DNA of 64,000 nt from Methylobacterium marchantiae. Its GTDB lineage: Bacteria > Pseudomonadota > Alphaproteobacteria > Rhizobiales > Beijerinckiaceae. Position 1 is the stretch's first letter, and each line of letters starts with the position of its first letter. Of this stretch, positions 1 to 8,264 are shown in pieces. The notes beneath the pieces were generated by a model. It searched no databases, had not been told where the DNA came from, and saw nothing but the letters and a program-made list of their open reading frames with translations. The translations under genes and the position numbers were made by a program. Where the stretch lies: the NCBI RefSeq assembly GCF_022179405.1, contig NZ_BPQT01000027.1:1-64000 (forward strand). The letters run 5' to 3'.

Positions 1-177
1 GTTCGCGCCGACGCTGGACAGACCGACGCCGACGCCGACCATGTTGAGGATGACCTGGGTCACCAGCGCCGTCACGGCACCGGCGAAGATGGCACCCCAC
101 GAGACCTGGTTGAGAAGGACGGTGCGGGTATCGCTCGCGACGAGCGGCGAGGGCGGAATGCTGGAAGAGGTGGCCAC
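1..177 (-). CDS. Membrane protein, N-terminal fragment (runs off the window)
   Basis: The first 59 codons of a minus-strand gene are visible, with a GTG start at 175-177; the rest lies before the window. After a short Ser/Pro-rich N-terminus there is a hydrophobic segment with motif VSWGAIFAGAVTALVTQV, followed by a Gly/Val-rich stretch. This resembles small integral membrane proteins of rhizobiales that are often labelled PhnA-like. The function cannot be stated. It reads in the same direction as the CsbD-like gene behind it, about 100 bp away, so the two may be co-transcribed. Confidence 0.6.
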   Translation of the reverse strand, partial: MATSSSIPPSPLVASDTRTVLLNQVSWGAIFAGAVTALVTQVILNMVGVGVGLSSVGAN

Positions 178-275
178 GTGACAAAACTCCGGTGTCGTCG
201 GCCGTCCGAACGATTCGGACGGCCGATAGGGGGAAGACGGTAAAGGGAGAAAAGACGGAAGGTCGAAGCCGCGCG

Positions 276-752
276 TCAGTCGCGACGCTGCACGAGCAGG
301 CCGATCCCAAAGCCGAGGAGGCCGGCGAGAAGCAACGACGTCACGGGGTATTCAGCAATCTGACGGGTGACCTCGCCGCCGCCCTGGCGCAGGTAACGGC
401 CACCGTTCTGGTAGGCGTCCTCGGCATAGTCGCCGACCGCGTGGCCGGCGCTGCGGACGGAGCGCTCGGCCCGGTCGTAGTAGTCACCGGCAGCATCCTG
501 AGCCTTGCGGGCGCGATCCTTGAGTTCGTCCGCGTCGGAGCCGGCGAGATGATCGACAGAGTCCCGAACCTTGTCGCCAACGTCACGGACGGCATCCTTC
601 GCCTGCCCGTAGAGGTTCTCGGCGGCACCCTGAGCTTCGCGGGCGCGGCCCTCGACGGAATTGCGGTTCGAGCCGGTCAAGTCGCTTGCAGCACTTTGAA
701 CCTTGCCGCCCAATTCCTTGGCTGCGCCGGTGATCCGATCCGTGTCGACCAT
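276..752 (-). CDS. CsbD-type stress protein with DUF883-like C-terminal membrane anchor
   Basis: 158 aa. I start at the ATG at 752 because GGAGAA precedes it at good spacing and because the protein then begins with a CsbD-like motif (ITGAAKELGGKVQSAASDLTG, split here as residues 7-27). The middle (about 35-115) is a charged, Ala-rich, probably coiled-coil helix. The C-terminus (about 134-158) is one hydrophobic helix ending in LLVQRRD, as in DUF883/ElaB/YqjD proteins. CsbD proteins are small stress-induced proteins of unknown biochemistry; DUF883 proteins are tail-anchored inner-membrane proteins, some of which bind ribosomes. The combination suggests a membrane-attached stress protein; that role is inference. 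Confidence 0.75.
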   Translation of the reverse strand: MVDTDRITGAAKELGGKVQSAASDLTGSNRNSVEGRAREAQGAAENLYGQAKDAVRDVGDKVRDSVDHLAGSDADELKDRARKAQDAAGDYYDRAERSVRSAGHAVGDYAEDAYQNGGRYLRQGGGEVTRQIAEYPVTSLLLAGLLGFGIGLLVQRRD

Positions 753-1063
753 TGTTCTTCTCCTGTACTGAAAGAATGCTCTGATTACACTGCACGGCGT
801 GACCAAGCGTCGTACCGGCTTGGTTCCTGGGTTCGTCCCAACCGTCAGTAATTCTCGAAGAGTCTGTTTGTGGATTTTGCGTTCTCGTCGCTGATCAGCT
901 TTTTCGACCCGTTTTTATCGGATCTGCAGACATCGTCATGAGGATCGAGGCCGCTGATCCGATCGTCTGAGCCTCAGCTTCACCAAGGTTCATGTCTGCG
1001 CGCACCAGGTAGATCCTTTGGCGTACCGATCAATGATACAAATGTACTGGTAGGGTGGATTAT

Positions 1064-2533
1064 TTAATTGGTCGCGGAGGCTGGAAATCCATTCTTTCGC
1101 CCCCATACGATCGCCTCGGAGCGCTTGTGGACATCGAGTTTCCGATAGAGCGCCGCTGCGTGGTTCCGGACCGTGTTGCGCGAGAGGCTCAGGCGCTTGG
1201 CGATGGAATCGTCGTCGAGCCCGGAACAGATGAGATCGAGAATCTGGCGTTCCCGTACGGTCATGTTGGGGGAAATCGAGTCCTGATGGTCCCCGCCGGG
1301 TTGGCGGAGATTGGCGAGCTTCTCGATCAGCCCGCGACTGAACCAGGACGTATCGGCCATCACTGTCTCGATGGCCCCGAACAGGTCACGTTCGCTGCGC
1401 TTACGCTCGGTGATGTCTTGCAGGACCAGAAGTGCGTAGATCTCGTCGCCGATCTCCACCCGCTCGGCGGAAACGAGGCAATCGAGATTCGTTCCGTCCT
1501 CGTGACGCAGGCAGATCTCGAGGCCGAGGACGTAGCCGGTACGCGCCACAGCACTCTCGAACTTCGTCCGGGCGGCATCGTGTACCCAGAGATCGAGATC
1601 GGCGGGCGAACGGCCGGTGACCTTGTCGGCTGCATAGCCGAAGATCCTCGAGAACGCCTCGTTCACCCCGGTGATGGTGAAGGTGTCGGCGCGCGCGAGC
1701 ATGGTCGGCACGGGGGTCAGGCGGAAAGCCTTGGCGAAACGCTCCTCGCTCTGGCGCAGGGCGGTCTCGGCCTTCCGGCGCAATTCGAGATCCGCGAAGG
1801 TGAAGAGCATGCAGGGCTCGTCACCGAGCTCCATCGGCTGGCCAGCGACGATCACGTGGCGGGTTCCGCCTCCAGGAAGGTCGAGGCAGGCCTCCATCTG
1901 CGGGATGGTGCCTCCGCTGTTGAGGCGAGAGACCGCGAGCTCCCTGTTTCTGGCATTGGCGAGGACATCGATCTCATAGACGCTGCGACCGATGATGGCG
2001 TCCCGGGTATAGCCGGTCATCTCCAGGAACCCGAGATTCACCTTCACGTGGCGCAGGTCAGAGAGGCGGCAGATCACCGCCGGGGCGGGATTGGCGTTGA
2101 ACGTGGCCTCGAAACGCTCTTCGGCCTCGAACTGGTCGGACACGTCCTTGAGGATGAGCGCGAGACAGCTCGGCTTTCCCTCCCGGTCGGTGGCGACGAG
2201 ACTGCGCAGGGAATGGACGAAATCGACGTCGGGCCTGTCGGTGCGCGTCACCTCGACGACGACGTCTTGGAAGACCTCACCGGAGACGACACGCTCGATC
2301 GGATATTGGTTCGGGCTGCGGTTGTTGCGGTACCGCAGGGAGAAGCGCTCCCGATAGGCGTCGATGGTCTCGCCGAGTTCTTCAATGCTCTCCGCGCCAT
2401 GCATGGCGAGGGCGGCCTCGTTGGCATAGGCGATCGTCTGATCGGGCTCGACCAGGATGACCCCTTCGCTGAGCCCGGCGATGATCTGCCGGAGTTCATG
2501 CCTGTCGACGCCGAGTGTCACTGTGGCTCCCAC
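1064..2533 (-). CDS. PAS-PAS-PAS sensor with C-terminal LuxR-type DNA-binding domain
   Basis: 489 aa soluble one-component regulator. Three PAS modules follow each other (about 12-130, 140-265 and 270-390), each ending in the usual S-box linker such as ALILKDVSDQ and LVLQDITERK. The C-terminus (about 425-480) is a LuxR/NarL helix-turn-helix: VRERQILDLICSGLDDDSIA followed by LSRNTVRNHAAALYRKLDVH. No histidine-kinase or receiver domain is present, so PAS ligand or redox sensing probably acts directly on DNA binding. The ligand cannot be read from the sequence. The gene stands alone between the CsbD-like gene and tRNA-Lys. Confidence 0.8.
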   Translation of the reverse strand: MGATVTLGVDRHELRQIIAGLSEGVILVEPDQTIAYANEAALAMHGAESIEELGETIDAYRERFSLRYRNNRSPNQYPIERVVSGEVFQDVVVEVTRTDRPDVDFVHSLRSLVATDREGKPSCLALILKDVSDQFEAEERFEATFNANPAPAVICRLSDLRHVKVNLGFLEMTGYTRDAIIGRSVYEIDVLANARNRELAVSRLNSGGTIPQMEACLDLPGGGTRHVIVAGQPMELGDEPCMLFTFADLELRRKAETALRQSEERFAKAFRLTPVPTMLARADTFTITGVNEAFSRIFGYAADKVTGRSPADLDLWVHDAARTKFESAVARTGYVLGLEICLRHEDGTNLDCLVSAERVEIGDEIYALLVLQDITERKRSERDLFGAIETVMADTSWFSRGLIEKLANLRQPGGDHQDSISPNMTVRERQILDLICSGLDDDSIAKRLSLSRNTVRNHAAALYRKLDVHKRSEAIVWGRKNGFPASATN

Positions 2534-3170
2534 GCTCCGCTAATTCCCCGCAAGGTCCAGCTCGTAACAAGTGCGGGCGAAAGCGGTTCCAGCGTCGCAG
2601 ACCGAATGTCTGGTATATCTGGATCATTGCCGTGAACGTGATGGCTCAGCGAGGAGCCCGTCTTACGTTTCGAAGAGCTTCCGCACGTTTCGGGGCGATC
2701 GTTCACAGGGTAACGACGTGCGGCCGATGCTTCGGTGAGACAGGACGAAGTCTACGTCTCCGCCGTCGTTCGCGGCGATCAGTGAGATCTCCCCGTCGTC
2801 TATTGATCAGAGACTATGGTGGTCCCGCGGTGCGGCCTTCCGACCCGCTCCCAGCATCCGATCAAACCGAAATGTCCCAGGCGGACGGCGCTGGCGGCCG
2901 GCATGGTCCCAAATTCGGGATGAGATCGGGAGTGAGACGTTTCTCGCCTCACACGGCCTGCGTTTCGCCGATCCCTCGCTCCTGGGCGGACCTCGTCGCC
3001 CGCCCCGATCGGCAACTAGGACGATGAGCGATACGATGCCATGAAGAAGAGCTTTGCCAACGCATGCCGCCGAACGAAAATCGCGGACCTACGATGATCT
3101 GGGAGCGATCACAGGACCAACCGATCCCGCGCCGGATCAGGGAGCGTCGAAATGCCGATAAGGCCCTGAA
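2534..3170. other. Gene-poor intergenic stretch
   Basis: About 640 bp between the PAS-LuxR gene and the tRNA-Lys terminator. Several open frames cross it, but their composition is Arg/Pro/Ser-rich as in random high-GC DNA. None has a good ribosome binding site together with a recognisable domain. It should hold the promoter of the PAS-LuxR gene. I see no other feature in it. Confidence 0.5.
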
Positions 3171-3176
3171 AACACA

Positions 3177-3204
3177 AAAGCTCCGGACATTCGTCCAGAG
3201 CTTT
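3177..3204 (-). terminator. Rho-independent terminator of tRNA-Lys
   Basis: Twelve-base arms AAAGCTCCGGAC and GTCCAGAGCTTT pair around a four-base loop with one G-U wobble. On the minus strand the stem is followed by TTTTGTGTTTTC. It lies 17 bp beyond the tRNA 3' end, as expected for a terminator. Confidence 0.8.
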
Positions 3205-3220
3205 GGCTATCAGAGGAATT

Positions 3221-3296
<76 letters not shown>

Positions 3297-3358
3297 ATCG
3301 CCTTACGGCGGTCGCTGCGGCCCACCAAGTCCGCTGCGACGAGGGGGCTGATAGCAAA

Positions 3359-3387
3359 GCCCCCGGAGGGTGTCCACCCCCGGGGCC
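3359..3387 (-). terminator. Probable leuA terminator
   Basis: Just past the leuA stop codon the minus strand forms a GC-rich hairpin: CCCCGGGGG and CCCTCCGGGG arms around a short loop, with a bulge. GCTTTGCT follows. The U-tract is weak, so termination efficiency is uncertain. Confidence 0.55.
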
Positions 3388-3399
3388 TCATTTTCCCGG

Positions 3400-4974
3400 C
3401 TAAACCGCCGTGGCGTGCTGGGCGTGCAGACGCACCGCCGTGGCCGAGAGCTTGTTCAGGGCCGAGAGATAAGCGCGGGCCGAGGCCACCAAGGTGTCGG
3501 GATCGGCGCCTCGTGCCGTCACGCTGCGCTCGCCGGCCTTGAGACGGACGGAGACCTCGGCCTGGGCGTCCGTGCCCTCGGTCACGGCATCGACCTTGTA
3601 GAGTTCCAGTTGCGCCTCGTGCGGGACCAACGCCTGGATCGCGTTGAACACCGCGTCCACCGGGCCGTTGCCGTCGGCCTCCTCGGTGACGATGCGGTCG
3701 TCGATGGCGAGCTTCATCGTCGCCCGCTGGGGCCCGCGGGTGCCGGCGATGACCGAGAGCGAGACGAGGCGGATGCGGTCGTGGGCCGTGGCGAGGTTCT
3801 CGTCCACCAAAGCCTCGATGTCCTCGTCATAGACGTGCTTCTTGCGGTCGGCGAGCGCCTTGAACCGCTCGAACGCGTCCTGCATCTGATTGTCGGCCAA
3901 GTGCAGGCCGAGTTCCTCCAGCTTCGAGCGGAAGGCGGCCCGGCCCGAATGCTTTCCCATGACCAGAGAGGTCTTGGCGACGCCGACGGAGGCCGGGGTC
4001 ATGATCTCGTAGGTCTCCGTGTGCTTGAGCATCCCGTCCTGGTGGATGCCGCTCTCGTGCGCGAAAGCGTTCCGGCCGACGATGGCCTTGTTGTACTGCA
4101 CGGGAAAGTTCGTCGCGTGGGAGACGAGCTTCGAGGCGCGGGTGAGCATCGTCGTCTCGATGCCGGTTTCGTAGGGCATCACGTCGCCGCGGGTGCGGAT
4201 CGCCATAACGATCTCTTCCAGAGCCGCGTTGCCAGCGCGCTCGCCAATGCCGTTCACGGTGCACTCGACCTGCCGGGCGCCACCTTCGACACCGGCCAGC
4301 GAGTTGGCGATGGCGAGGCCCAGATCATTGTGGCAATGCACCGAGAAGATCGCCTTGTCGGCATTCGGCACCCGCTCTCGGACCTGACGGAACATGCTGC
4401 GGTATTCGTCGGGCGTGGCGTAGCCCACCGTATCGGGCAGGTTGATCGTGGTGGCGCCGGCCCGGATCGCAGCCTCGACGCAGCGGCACAGGTAGTCGAT
4501 CGGCGTGCGGGTGGCGTCCATGGCCGACCATTCCACGTCCTCCACGAGGTCGCGGGCCTGGGCCACGGTCTTCAGGATGATCTCGATCACCTCGTCCTGC
4601 GTCTTCCGCATCTGGTGGGCGAGATGGATCGGCGAGGTCGAGACGAAGGTATGGATGCGTCCGCGCCGGGCCAGGCGCACCGCTTCGCCCGCCCGCGCGA
4701 TGTCGGCGGGGATGGCGCGGGCCAGCCCCGCGATGGTCGCGCGCTTCGAGCGGCGGGCGATCTCGGCTACGGCCTCGAAATCGCCGATCGAGGCGATAGG
4801 GAAGCCCGCCTCGATGATGTCGACGCCCATCGTGTCGAGCAGTTCGGCGACCGCCAGTTTCTCGTCGAGGGTCATGGTCGCGCCGGGGCACTGCTCGCCG
4901 TCGCGCAGGGTGGTGTCGAAGATGAGGACCCTGTCCTTCGGGGAGGCATTGGGCTGGGCGGTGATGTCGGTCAT
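3400..4974 (-). CDS. leuA: 2-isopropylmalate synthase
   Basis: 524 aa. It condenses 2-oxoisovalerate with acetyl-CoA, the first committed step of leucine synthesis. The N-terminal TIM barrel opens with the HMGL-like signature [12 protein letters not shown] (about 20-31), which holds the metal-binding Asp and catalytic Arg. HCHNDLG and the Gly-rich [10 protein letters not shown] region supply the remaining metal ligands and the active-site loop. The C-terminal part (about 390-510) is the LeuA allosteric dimer domain, where leucine feedback normally acts. I start at the ATG at 4974 because family homology begins there; the frame is open 122 codons further but has no family match. A leader peptide and hairpin lie upstream (5075-5224), pointing to attenuation by leucyl-tRNA supply in addition to feedback. 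Confidence 0.95.
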   Translation of the reverse strand: MTDITAQPNASPKDRVLIFDTTLRDGEQCPGATMTLDEKLAVAELLDTMGVDIIEAGFPIASIGDFEAVAEIARRSKRATIAGLARAIPADIARAGEAVRLARRGRIHTFVSTSPIHLAHQMRKTQDEVIEIILKTVAQARDLVEDVEWSAMDATRTPIDYLCRCVEAAIRAGATTINLPDTVGYATPDEYRSMFRQVRERVPNADKAIFSVHCHNDLGLAIANSLAGVEGGARQVECTVNGIGERAGNAALEEIVMAIRTRGDVMPYETGIETTMLTRASKLVSHATNFPVQYNKAIVGRNAFAHESGIHQDGMLKHTETYEIMTPASVGVAKTSLVMGKHSGRAAFRSKLEELGLHLADNQMQDAFERFKALADRKKHVYDEDIEALVDENLATAHDRIRLVSLSVIAGTRGPQRATMKLAIDDRIVTEEADGNGPVDAVFNAIQALVPHEAQLELYKVDAVTEGTDAQAEVSVRLKAGERSVTARGADPDTLVASARAYLSALNKLSATAVRLHAQHATAV

Positions 4975-5074
4975 GGCGTGTCGTCCTGTCGGAGGCGCGG
5001 TCGCTGAGCGGACGCGCACCTCGATCCATCGATCGGCTCGACGAGGCCGTGGAGAGCCCCAGTCGCGAAACGAT

Positions 5075-5117
5075 CCCCTGAGAGCCCAGGCGCAGGCGCC
5101 CGGACGGCCCTCAGGGG
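5075..5117 (-). promoter_or_regulatory. Leader hairpin of the leuA attenuator
   Basis: On the minus strand CCCCTGAG and CTCAGGGG form a perfect eight-base stem that can extend inward through GCC/GGC pairing. The leader-peptide stop codon lies inside the first arm. A ribosome reaching the stop would therefore mask this arm, whereas one stalled on the leucine codons upstream would leave it free. That is how an antiterminator (2:3) stem behaves. I could not identify a convincing U-tract terminator between it and leuA, so the exact mechanism is open. Confidence 0.5.
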
Positions 5118-5224
5118 CGGATAAGGAGCAGAAGGCCGGCGAGGAGCGCCAAGGGACGCGCATGACCGCACGCTGCCGTGAAGGCGGCGTCGGCGGTTCC
5201 CTGCGTGGAGCCGGCGCTGGCCAA
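5111..5224 (-). CDS. Leucine-rich leader peptide of leuA
   Basis: 37 codons with a TTG start at 5222-5224, preceded by GGGAGAGA with a six-base gap. The C-terminal part reads LALLAGLLLLIRP before TGA, so 7 of its last 13 codons are leucine codons of mixed type (TTG, CTC, CTT, CTG). The frame ends inside the hairpin at 5075-5117 and lies about 140 bp upstream of the leuA ATG. Leucine-rich leaders before leu genes are the classic sign of transcription attenuation: low charged tRNA-Leu stalls the ribosome and keeps the gene on. The product itself probably has no function. Confidence 0.65.
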   Translation of the reverse strand: MASAGSTQGTADAAFTAACGHARPLALLAGLLLLIRP

Positions 5225-5250
5225 GGCTCGTCTCTCCCGAATGGCGTGAC

Positions 5251-5307
5251 GGGCGCGCGAACGGCGCGCCCGAGCGGCTTCGTACCCCTCGACGCACGGC
5301 TTGACAA
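5251..5307 (-). promoter_or_regulatory. leuA promoter and 5'-end hairpin
   Basis: A sigma-70-like promoter reads TTGTCA (5302-5307), 17 bp spacer, TACGAA (5279-5284). Transcription would begin near 5272. Immediately downstream (5251-5271) GGGCGCGC and GCGCGCCC form a perfect eight-base stem that would sit at the very 5' end of the transcript, before the leader ribosome binding site at 5231-5238. Confidence 0.55.
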
Positions 5308-5470
5308 GGATCGCCCGGCACGGCGCCCTTCTTCCATCAAATCTCCGTGGACAGGGTTCCGGCCATTGTCGCGTGCCGGTTCGCGACTAGCTTGACATTC
5401 GTCCGTTCAAGGGCACGGCGCGGGTCTCGTACCGCATCGACATAACAATATCGGAAGGAAACACCTCTCC

Positions 5471-5956
5471 ATGTCGCGCACTTTCACGCGTCGCTTCGTA
5501 ATGCCCGGCCTGATTCTGCTTGCCGGCACCGCTCCCGGCTTTGCCATCGATCTCACCAAGACCATCGATATCGCTGCTCCGCCGGCGAAGGTCTGGTCGA
5601 CGATCGGCGATTTCTGCGGCATCGGAAACTGGCACCCGGCCATCGCGAAATGCGAGCCCTCCACCAAGGGCGGCACGATGCTCCGCACCCTGAGCCTCAA
5701 AGGTGGCGGCTCCATCGTGGAGTCGCAGACGGTGCGCGACGACAAGGCGATGAGCTATACCTACGCCATCGTCGAGAGCCCGCTGCCGGTCTCCGACTAT
5801 TCCTCCACCATCGCCGTGAGCCCGAAAGGGTCCGGATCGACGGTAACGTGGAAGGGCACCTTCAAGGCCAAGGGCGCGCCGGACACGGTGGCGACGGATG
5901 CCATCACTGGGATCTACGAATCCGGCCTCGCGGCGATCGCCGAAAAGGCGAAGTAG
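5471..5956 (+). CDS. Exported SRPBCC (START-like) family protein
   Basis: 161 aa. Residues 1-25 form a signal peptide (RRF then hydrophobic, ending GFA), so the mature protein is periplasmic. The rest is an SRPBCC/polyketide-cyclase-like fold: IAAPPAKVWSTIGDFCGIGNWHP is typical of its first strand and helix (written here across residues 33-55), followed by beta strands carrying GSTVTWKGTF. Such domains bind hydrophobic ligands; the ligand is unknown. GGAAGGAAAC before the ATG is a strong ribosome binding site. The next gene lies 130 bp downstream on the same strand. Confidence 0.8.
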   Translation: MSRTFTRRFVMPGLILLAGTAPGFAIDLTKTIDIAAPPAKVWSTIGDFCGIGNWHPAIAKCEPSTKGGTMLRTLSLKGGGSIVESQTVRDDKAMSYTYAIVESPLPVSDYSSTIAVSPKGSGSTVTWKGTFKAKGAPDTVATDAITGIYESGLAAIAEKAK

Positions 5957-6033
5957 ACGCCGATCGGCAGGCGAAGGCCGTCACTCGGCGCTGGATGCCG
6001 AGATTGACCCTTGCCTTGCGTGAAGGCAGAAAT

Positions 6034-6059
6034 CCGGCGCAGCGGCCAAGCTGCGCCGG
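6034..6059 (+). terminator. Strong intergenic hairpin
   Basis: Perfect ten-base arms CCGGCGCAGC and GCTGCGCCGG around a six-base loop, between the SRPBCC gene and the lipoprotein gene. There is no U-tract, so it could be a terminator-like or mRNA-stabilising stem rather than a true rho-independent terminator. Confidence 0.4.
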
Positions 6060-6090
6060 CATGGCGTGCCGGAACGTGAAGGAACATGCC

Positions 6091-6441
6091 GTGATCAGGA
6101 CCGTCGTTTCACCGCAACGCGCCAGCCTGTCGCTGGTCGTCTGCCTTGCCCTCACGCTCGGCGCCTGCACCTTGTCGGGCCCTTCTCCGAAGGTCGCGGC
6201 AGTGGCGCCTGTCGCCGCTCCGGTTCTTGCACCCTTGCCGGACGGTTCCGGCTGCGGCCCCAGCATCGCCCGTACCCAGGCCGTGGTCGACAGTGACGTG
6301 GCGACCGGCAATCTCAACCAGCCGGTAGGGGCACGATTTTCCTCCGATCTCGCGCGAGCGGCCGAGGCCTGCCGCGCCGGCCGCGACCGCGAAGCGATCG
6401 GCCTGCTCGCCGCTGCCAAATCGCGCTACGGCTATCCGTAG
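6091..6441 (+). CDS. Small lipoprotein of unknown function
   Basis: 116 aa from a GTG start preceded by GAAGGA. The N-terminus is a lipoprotein signal: a hydrophobic run, then the lipobox LTLGAC with Cys near residue 25. An Ala/Pro/Val-rich linker follows, then a small domain with a conserved-looking CGPSIARTQ and a C-terminal AAEACRAGRDREAIGLLAAA helix. Two cysteines in the mature part could form a disulfide. I do not recognise the family. An ATG 30 bp upstream is possible but would put charged residues before the signal and has a poorer ribosome binding site. Confidence 0.65.
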   Translation: MIRTVVSPQRASLSLVVCLALTLGACTLSGPSPKVAAVAPVAAPVLAPLPDGSGCGPSIARTQAVVDSDVATGNLNQPVGARFSSDLARAAEACRAGRDREAIGLLAAAKSRYGYP

Positions 6442-6736
6442 GACCGTACAAGGCGGCCTGCCCAGGGTTCGGAGGAAGTAACGGAGTCGCGATCATCGCG
6501 CCGTCATTCCGGCCATGACGAACTGTCGATGTCCACGAATACGCTATCCGGACGATCGGGTGGCAGAGATCGAGTTCACCGGCGAGGGGTAGCGCGCTGC
6601 TCCGGGAACCTGCAGGTCGTCGAGGAGCGCCCCGAAAAGTCACACCTCCGACATCCCTGCTGCGCCGCCACAAAAGGGCCGGGAAATTCCCTAATGGTCG
6701 GCAGTGATGGAATTTCGGTGATAGGCCCCGCGACGC

Positions 6737-8134
6737 ATGAGCTCAGCGCCCAACAATATCACGCGCCTGCCGACCGCGAAGGTCAATGCGCTTCAGCCCA
6801 AAGAAGCCGTTACCAACAAAGCCGTTGCCGACGAGACCCTGGCCCGGGAAGAGCGTTCGCGGACCAACGAACTGGCAGTGAACGACGACCGCGAACTGGT
6901 GCCGCGGCGCGACGATGATCAAAGGCGCGATCTCGCGCTCGATACCGGGGAAGACGATACCTTTTCTCTCGTGCCCCTGCCGCCCCCCGAGACCGGCTGG
7001 GGCATCACGCTGATCAGCTTCGCACTGGTGGTGATTCTGCCGTTGTGCCTGCTCGGCATGTATTTCCTCTTCTTGGCGACGCCGCAATACTTCGCGGAGT
7101 TCCGTTTCTCCGTGACCGAAGTGACACCATCGAGCGGGCCTCTCGGCGGCGGAACCAGTGGCGGAACCACCGCCGCCGCCGTCGCAAGCGCCATGGGCGG
7201 CCATGGTGGGGCCGTCACCGGCGGCACGGCGCAGAACTTCGTGGTGGTCGATTACCTGAAGAGCCGGCAGGTGATCGACGAGCTGTCCCAGACCGTCAAT
7301 ATCCGGGAGATCTACGGTCGGCCCGAGATTGACTGGCCGAACCGGTTCGACAAGAGCCGGTCCGCGGAGCACCTGCTGAAGTACTGGAACAAGATGATCT
7401 GGACCAATTTCGACCCGCTCACCGGGCTGGCGTCGGTCGAGATCAAGGCATTCCGCCCCGATGATGCGCTGAACATCGCCAACCAGCTCGTCACGCTGTC
7501 CGAGACCCTCGTCAACAAGATCGCCAAGCGTGCCGAGGAGGATGCCGTCAAGTTCGCCGAGCAGGAGGTGGTCCGTGCCAAGGCGAACCTCGACAAGACC
7601 CGCGCCGCCATGGCGGAATTCCGTGAGAAGGAGGGCGTGATCGACCCGATGCCCAGCGTCGTCTCGGGCAACACACAGCTCATCGGCACGTTGCGCGGAT
7701 CAGTGTCCCAATTGGAAGCCGATTACGACACGATCCGCAGGCAGAACCTGAGCGAGACGGCACCGTCCGTCCTGGCACTCAAATCCCGCGTCCAGGCCGC
7801 CCGCGAGCAATTGGCCTCCGTCGAGCGCGAGGTCTCGGGCAGCCGTTCCGGACGCAACGTCCTCGCTGGCGTCGTGGCCCGATACGAGGCGCTCGACATG
7901 GACCGGCAATACGCGCAGGCGATCCTCCTGACATCGCTGCAATCCCTCGACCGCGCACGCGCGAGCGCAGCAGCGCAGCATCTCTATCTCACCCCTTACG
8001 TTCGACCGGCTCTGCCCGAGAGCGCCGGGGGGCCGCGCGTCTTCCTGTCTATGGTGCTGGGAGGGCTTCTCCTGACGGCGATCTGGTTCGTCGGTCTGCT
8101 CTCCGTCCGCTCGCTCCAGAACAGCCGGGCCTGA
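6737..8134 (+). CDS. Polysaccharide export / chain-length protein (KpsE/BexC/Wzz-like)
   Basis: 465 aa inner-membrane protein with the typical PCP architecture. There is a long charged cytoplasmic N-terminus (1-90), TM1 (about 95-117, LISFALVVILPLCLLGMYFL), and a large periplasmic part with a coiled coil (about 260-390, many KANLDKTRAAMAEF-type heptads). TM2 follows near the C-terminus (about 433-455). ATPQYFAEFRFSV just after TM1 is the usual Wzz/KpsE entry motif. A Gly/Thr/Ala-rich insert (about 133-165) is unusual. These proteins act with an ABC transporter and an outer-membrane polysaccharide exporter; none of those partners is near, so this is a solitary copy. Confidence 0.8.
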   Translation: MSSAPNNITRLPTAKVNALQPKEAVTNKAVADETLAREERSRTNELAVNDDRELVPRRDDDQRRDLALDTGEDDTFSLVPLPPPETGWGITLISFALVVILPLCLLGMYFLFLATPQYFAEFRFSVTEVTPSSGPLGGGTSGGTTAAAVASAMGGHGGAVTGGTAQNFVVVDYLKSRQVIDELSQTVNIREIYGRPEIDWPNRFDKSRSAEHLLKYWNKMIWTNFDPLTGLASVEIKAFRPDDALNIANQLVTLSETLVNKIAKRAEEDAVKFAEQEVVRAKANLDKTRAAMAEFREKEGVIDPMPSVVSGNTQLIGTLRGSVSQLEADYDTIRRQNLSETAPSVLALKSRVQAAREQLASVEREVSGSRSGRNVLAGVVARYEALDMDRQYAQAILLTSLQSLDRARASAAAQHLYLTPYVRPALPESAGGPRVFLSMVLGGLLLTAIWFVGLLSVRSLQNSRA

Positions 8135-8264
8135 GCCAAAGCGGCCTCTGATCCGCTGCCATCACCCGGCCAGGGACGATTGAACTCGGCCTCGCGGAGG
8201 TGACGAACAGCGTTGCTCGCACGGACATTCGGTCCATGAGAGCAACGCCGTCGACCCCAACCGC

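Noticed and set aside
2515-3027. A 170-codon plus-strand frame between the PAS-LuxR gene and tRNA-Lys
   Set aside because: It overlaps the start of the PAS-LuxR gene, has no good ribosome binding site and no family resemblance.
4975-5310. A T-box or other metabolite riboswitch before leuA
   Set aside because: No T-box specifier loop or conserved core is visible. The leucine-rich leader explains the region better.
4975-5340. An N-terminal extension of LeuA in the same frame
   Set aside because: It would add 122 Arg/Ser/Pro-rich residues absent from LeuA proteins and would overlap the leader peptide and hairpin. The ATG at 4974 is where homology starts.
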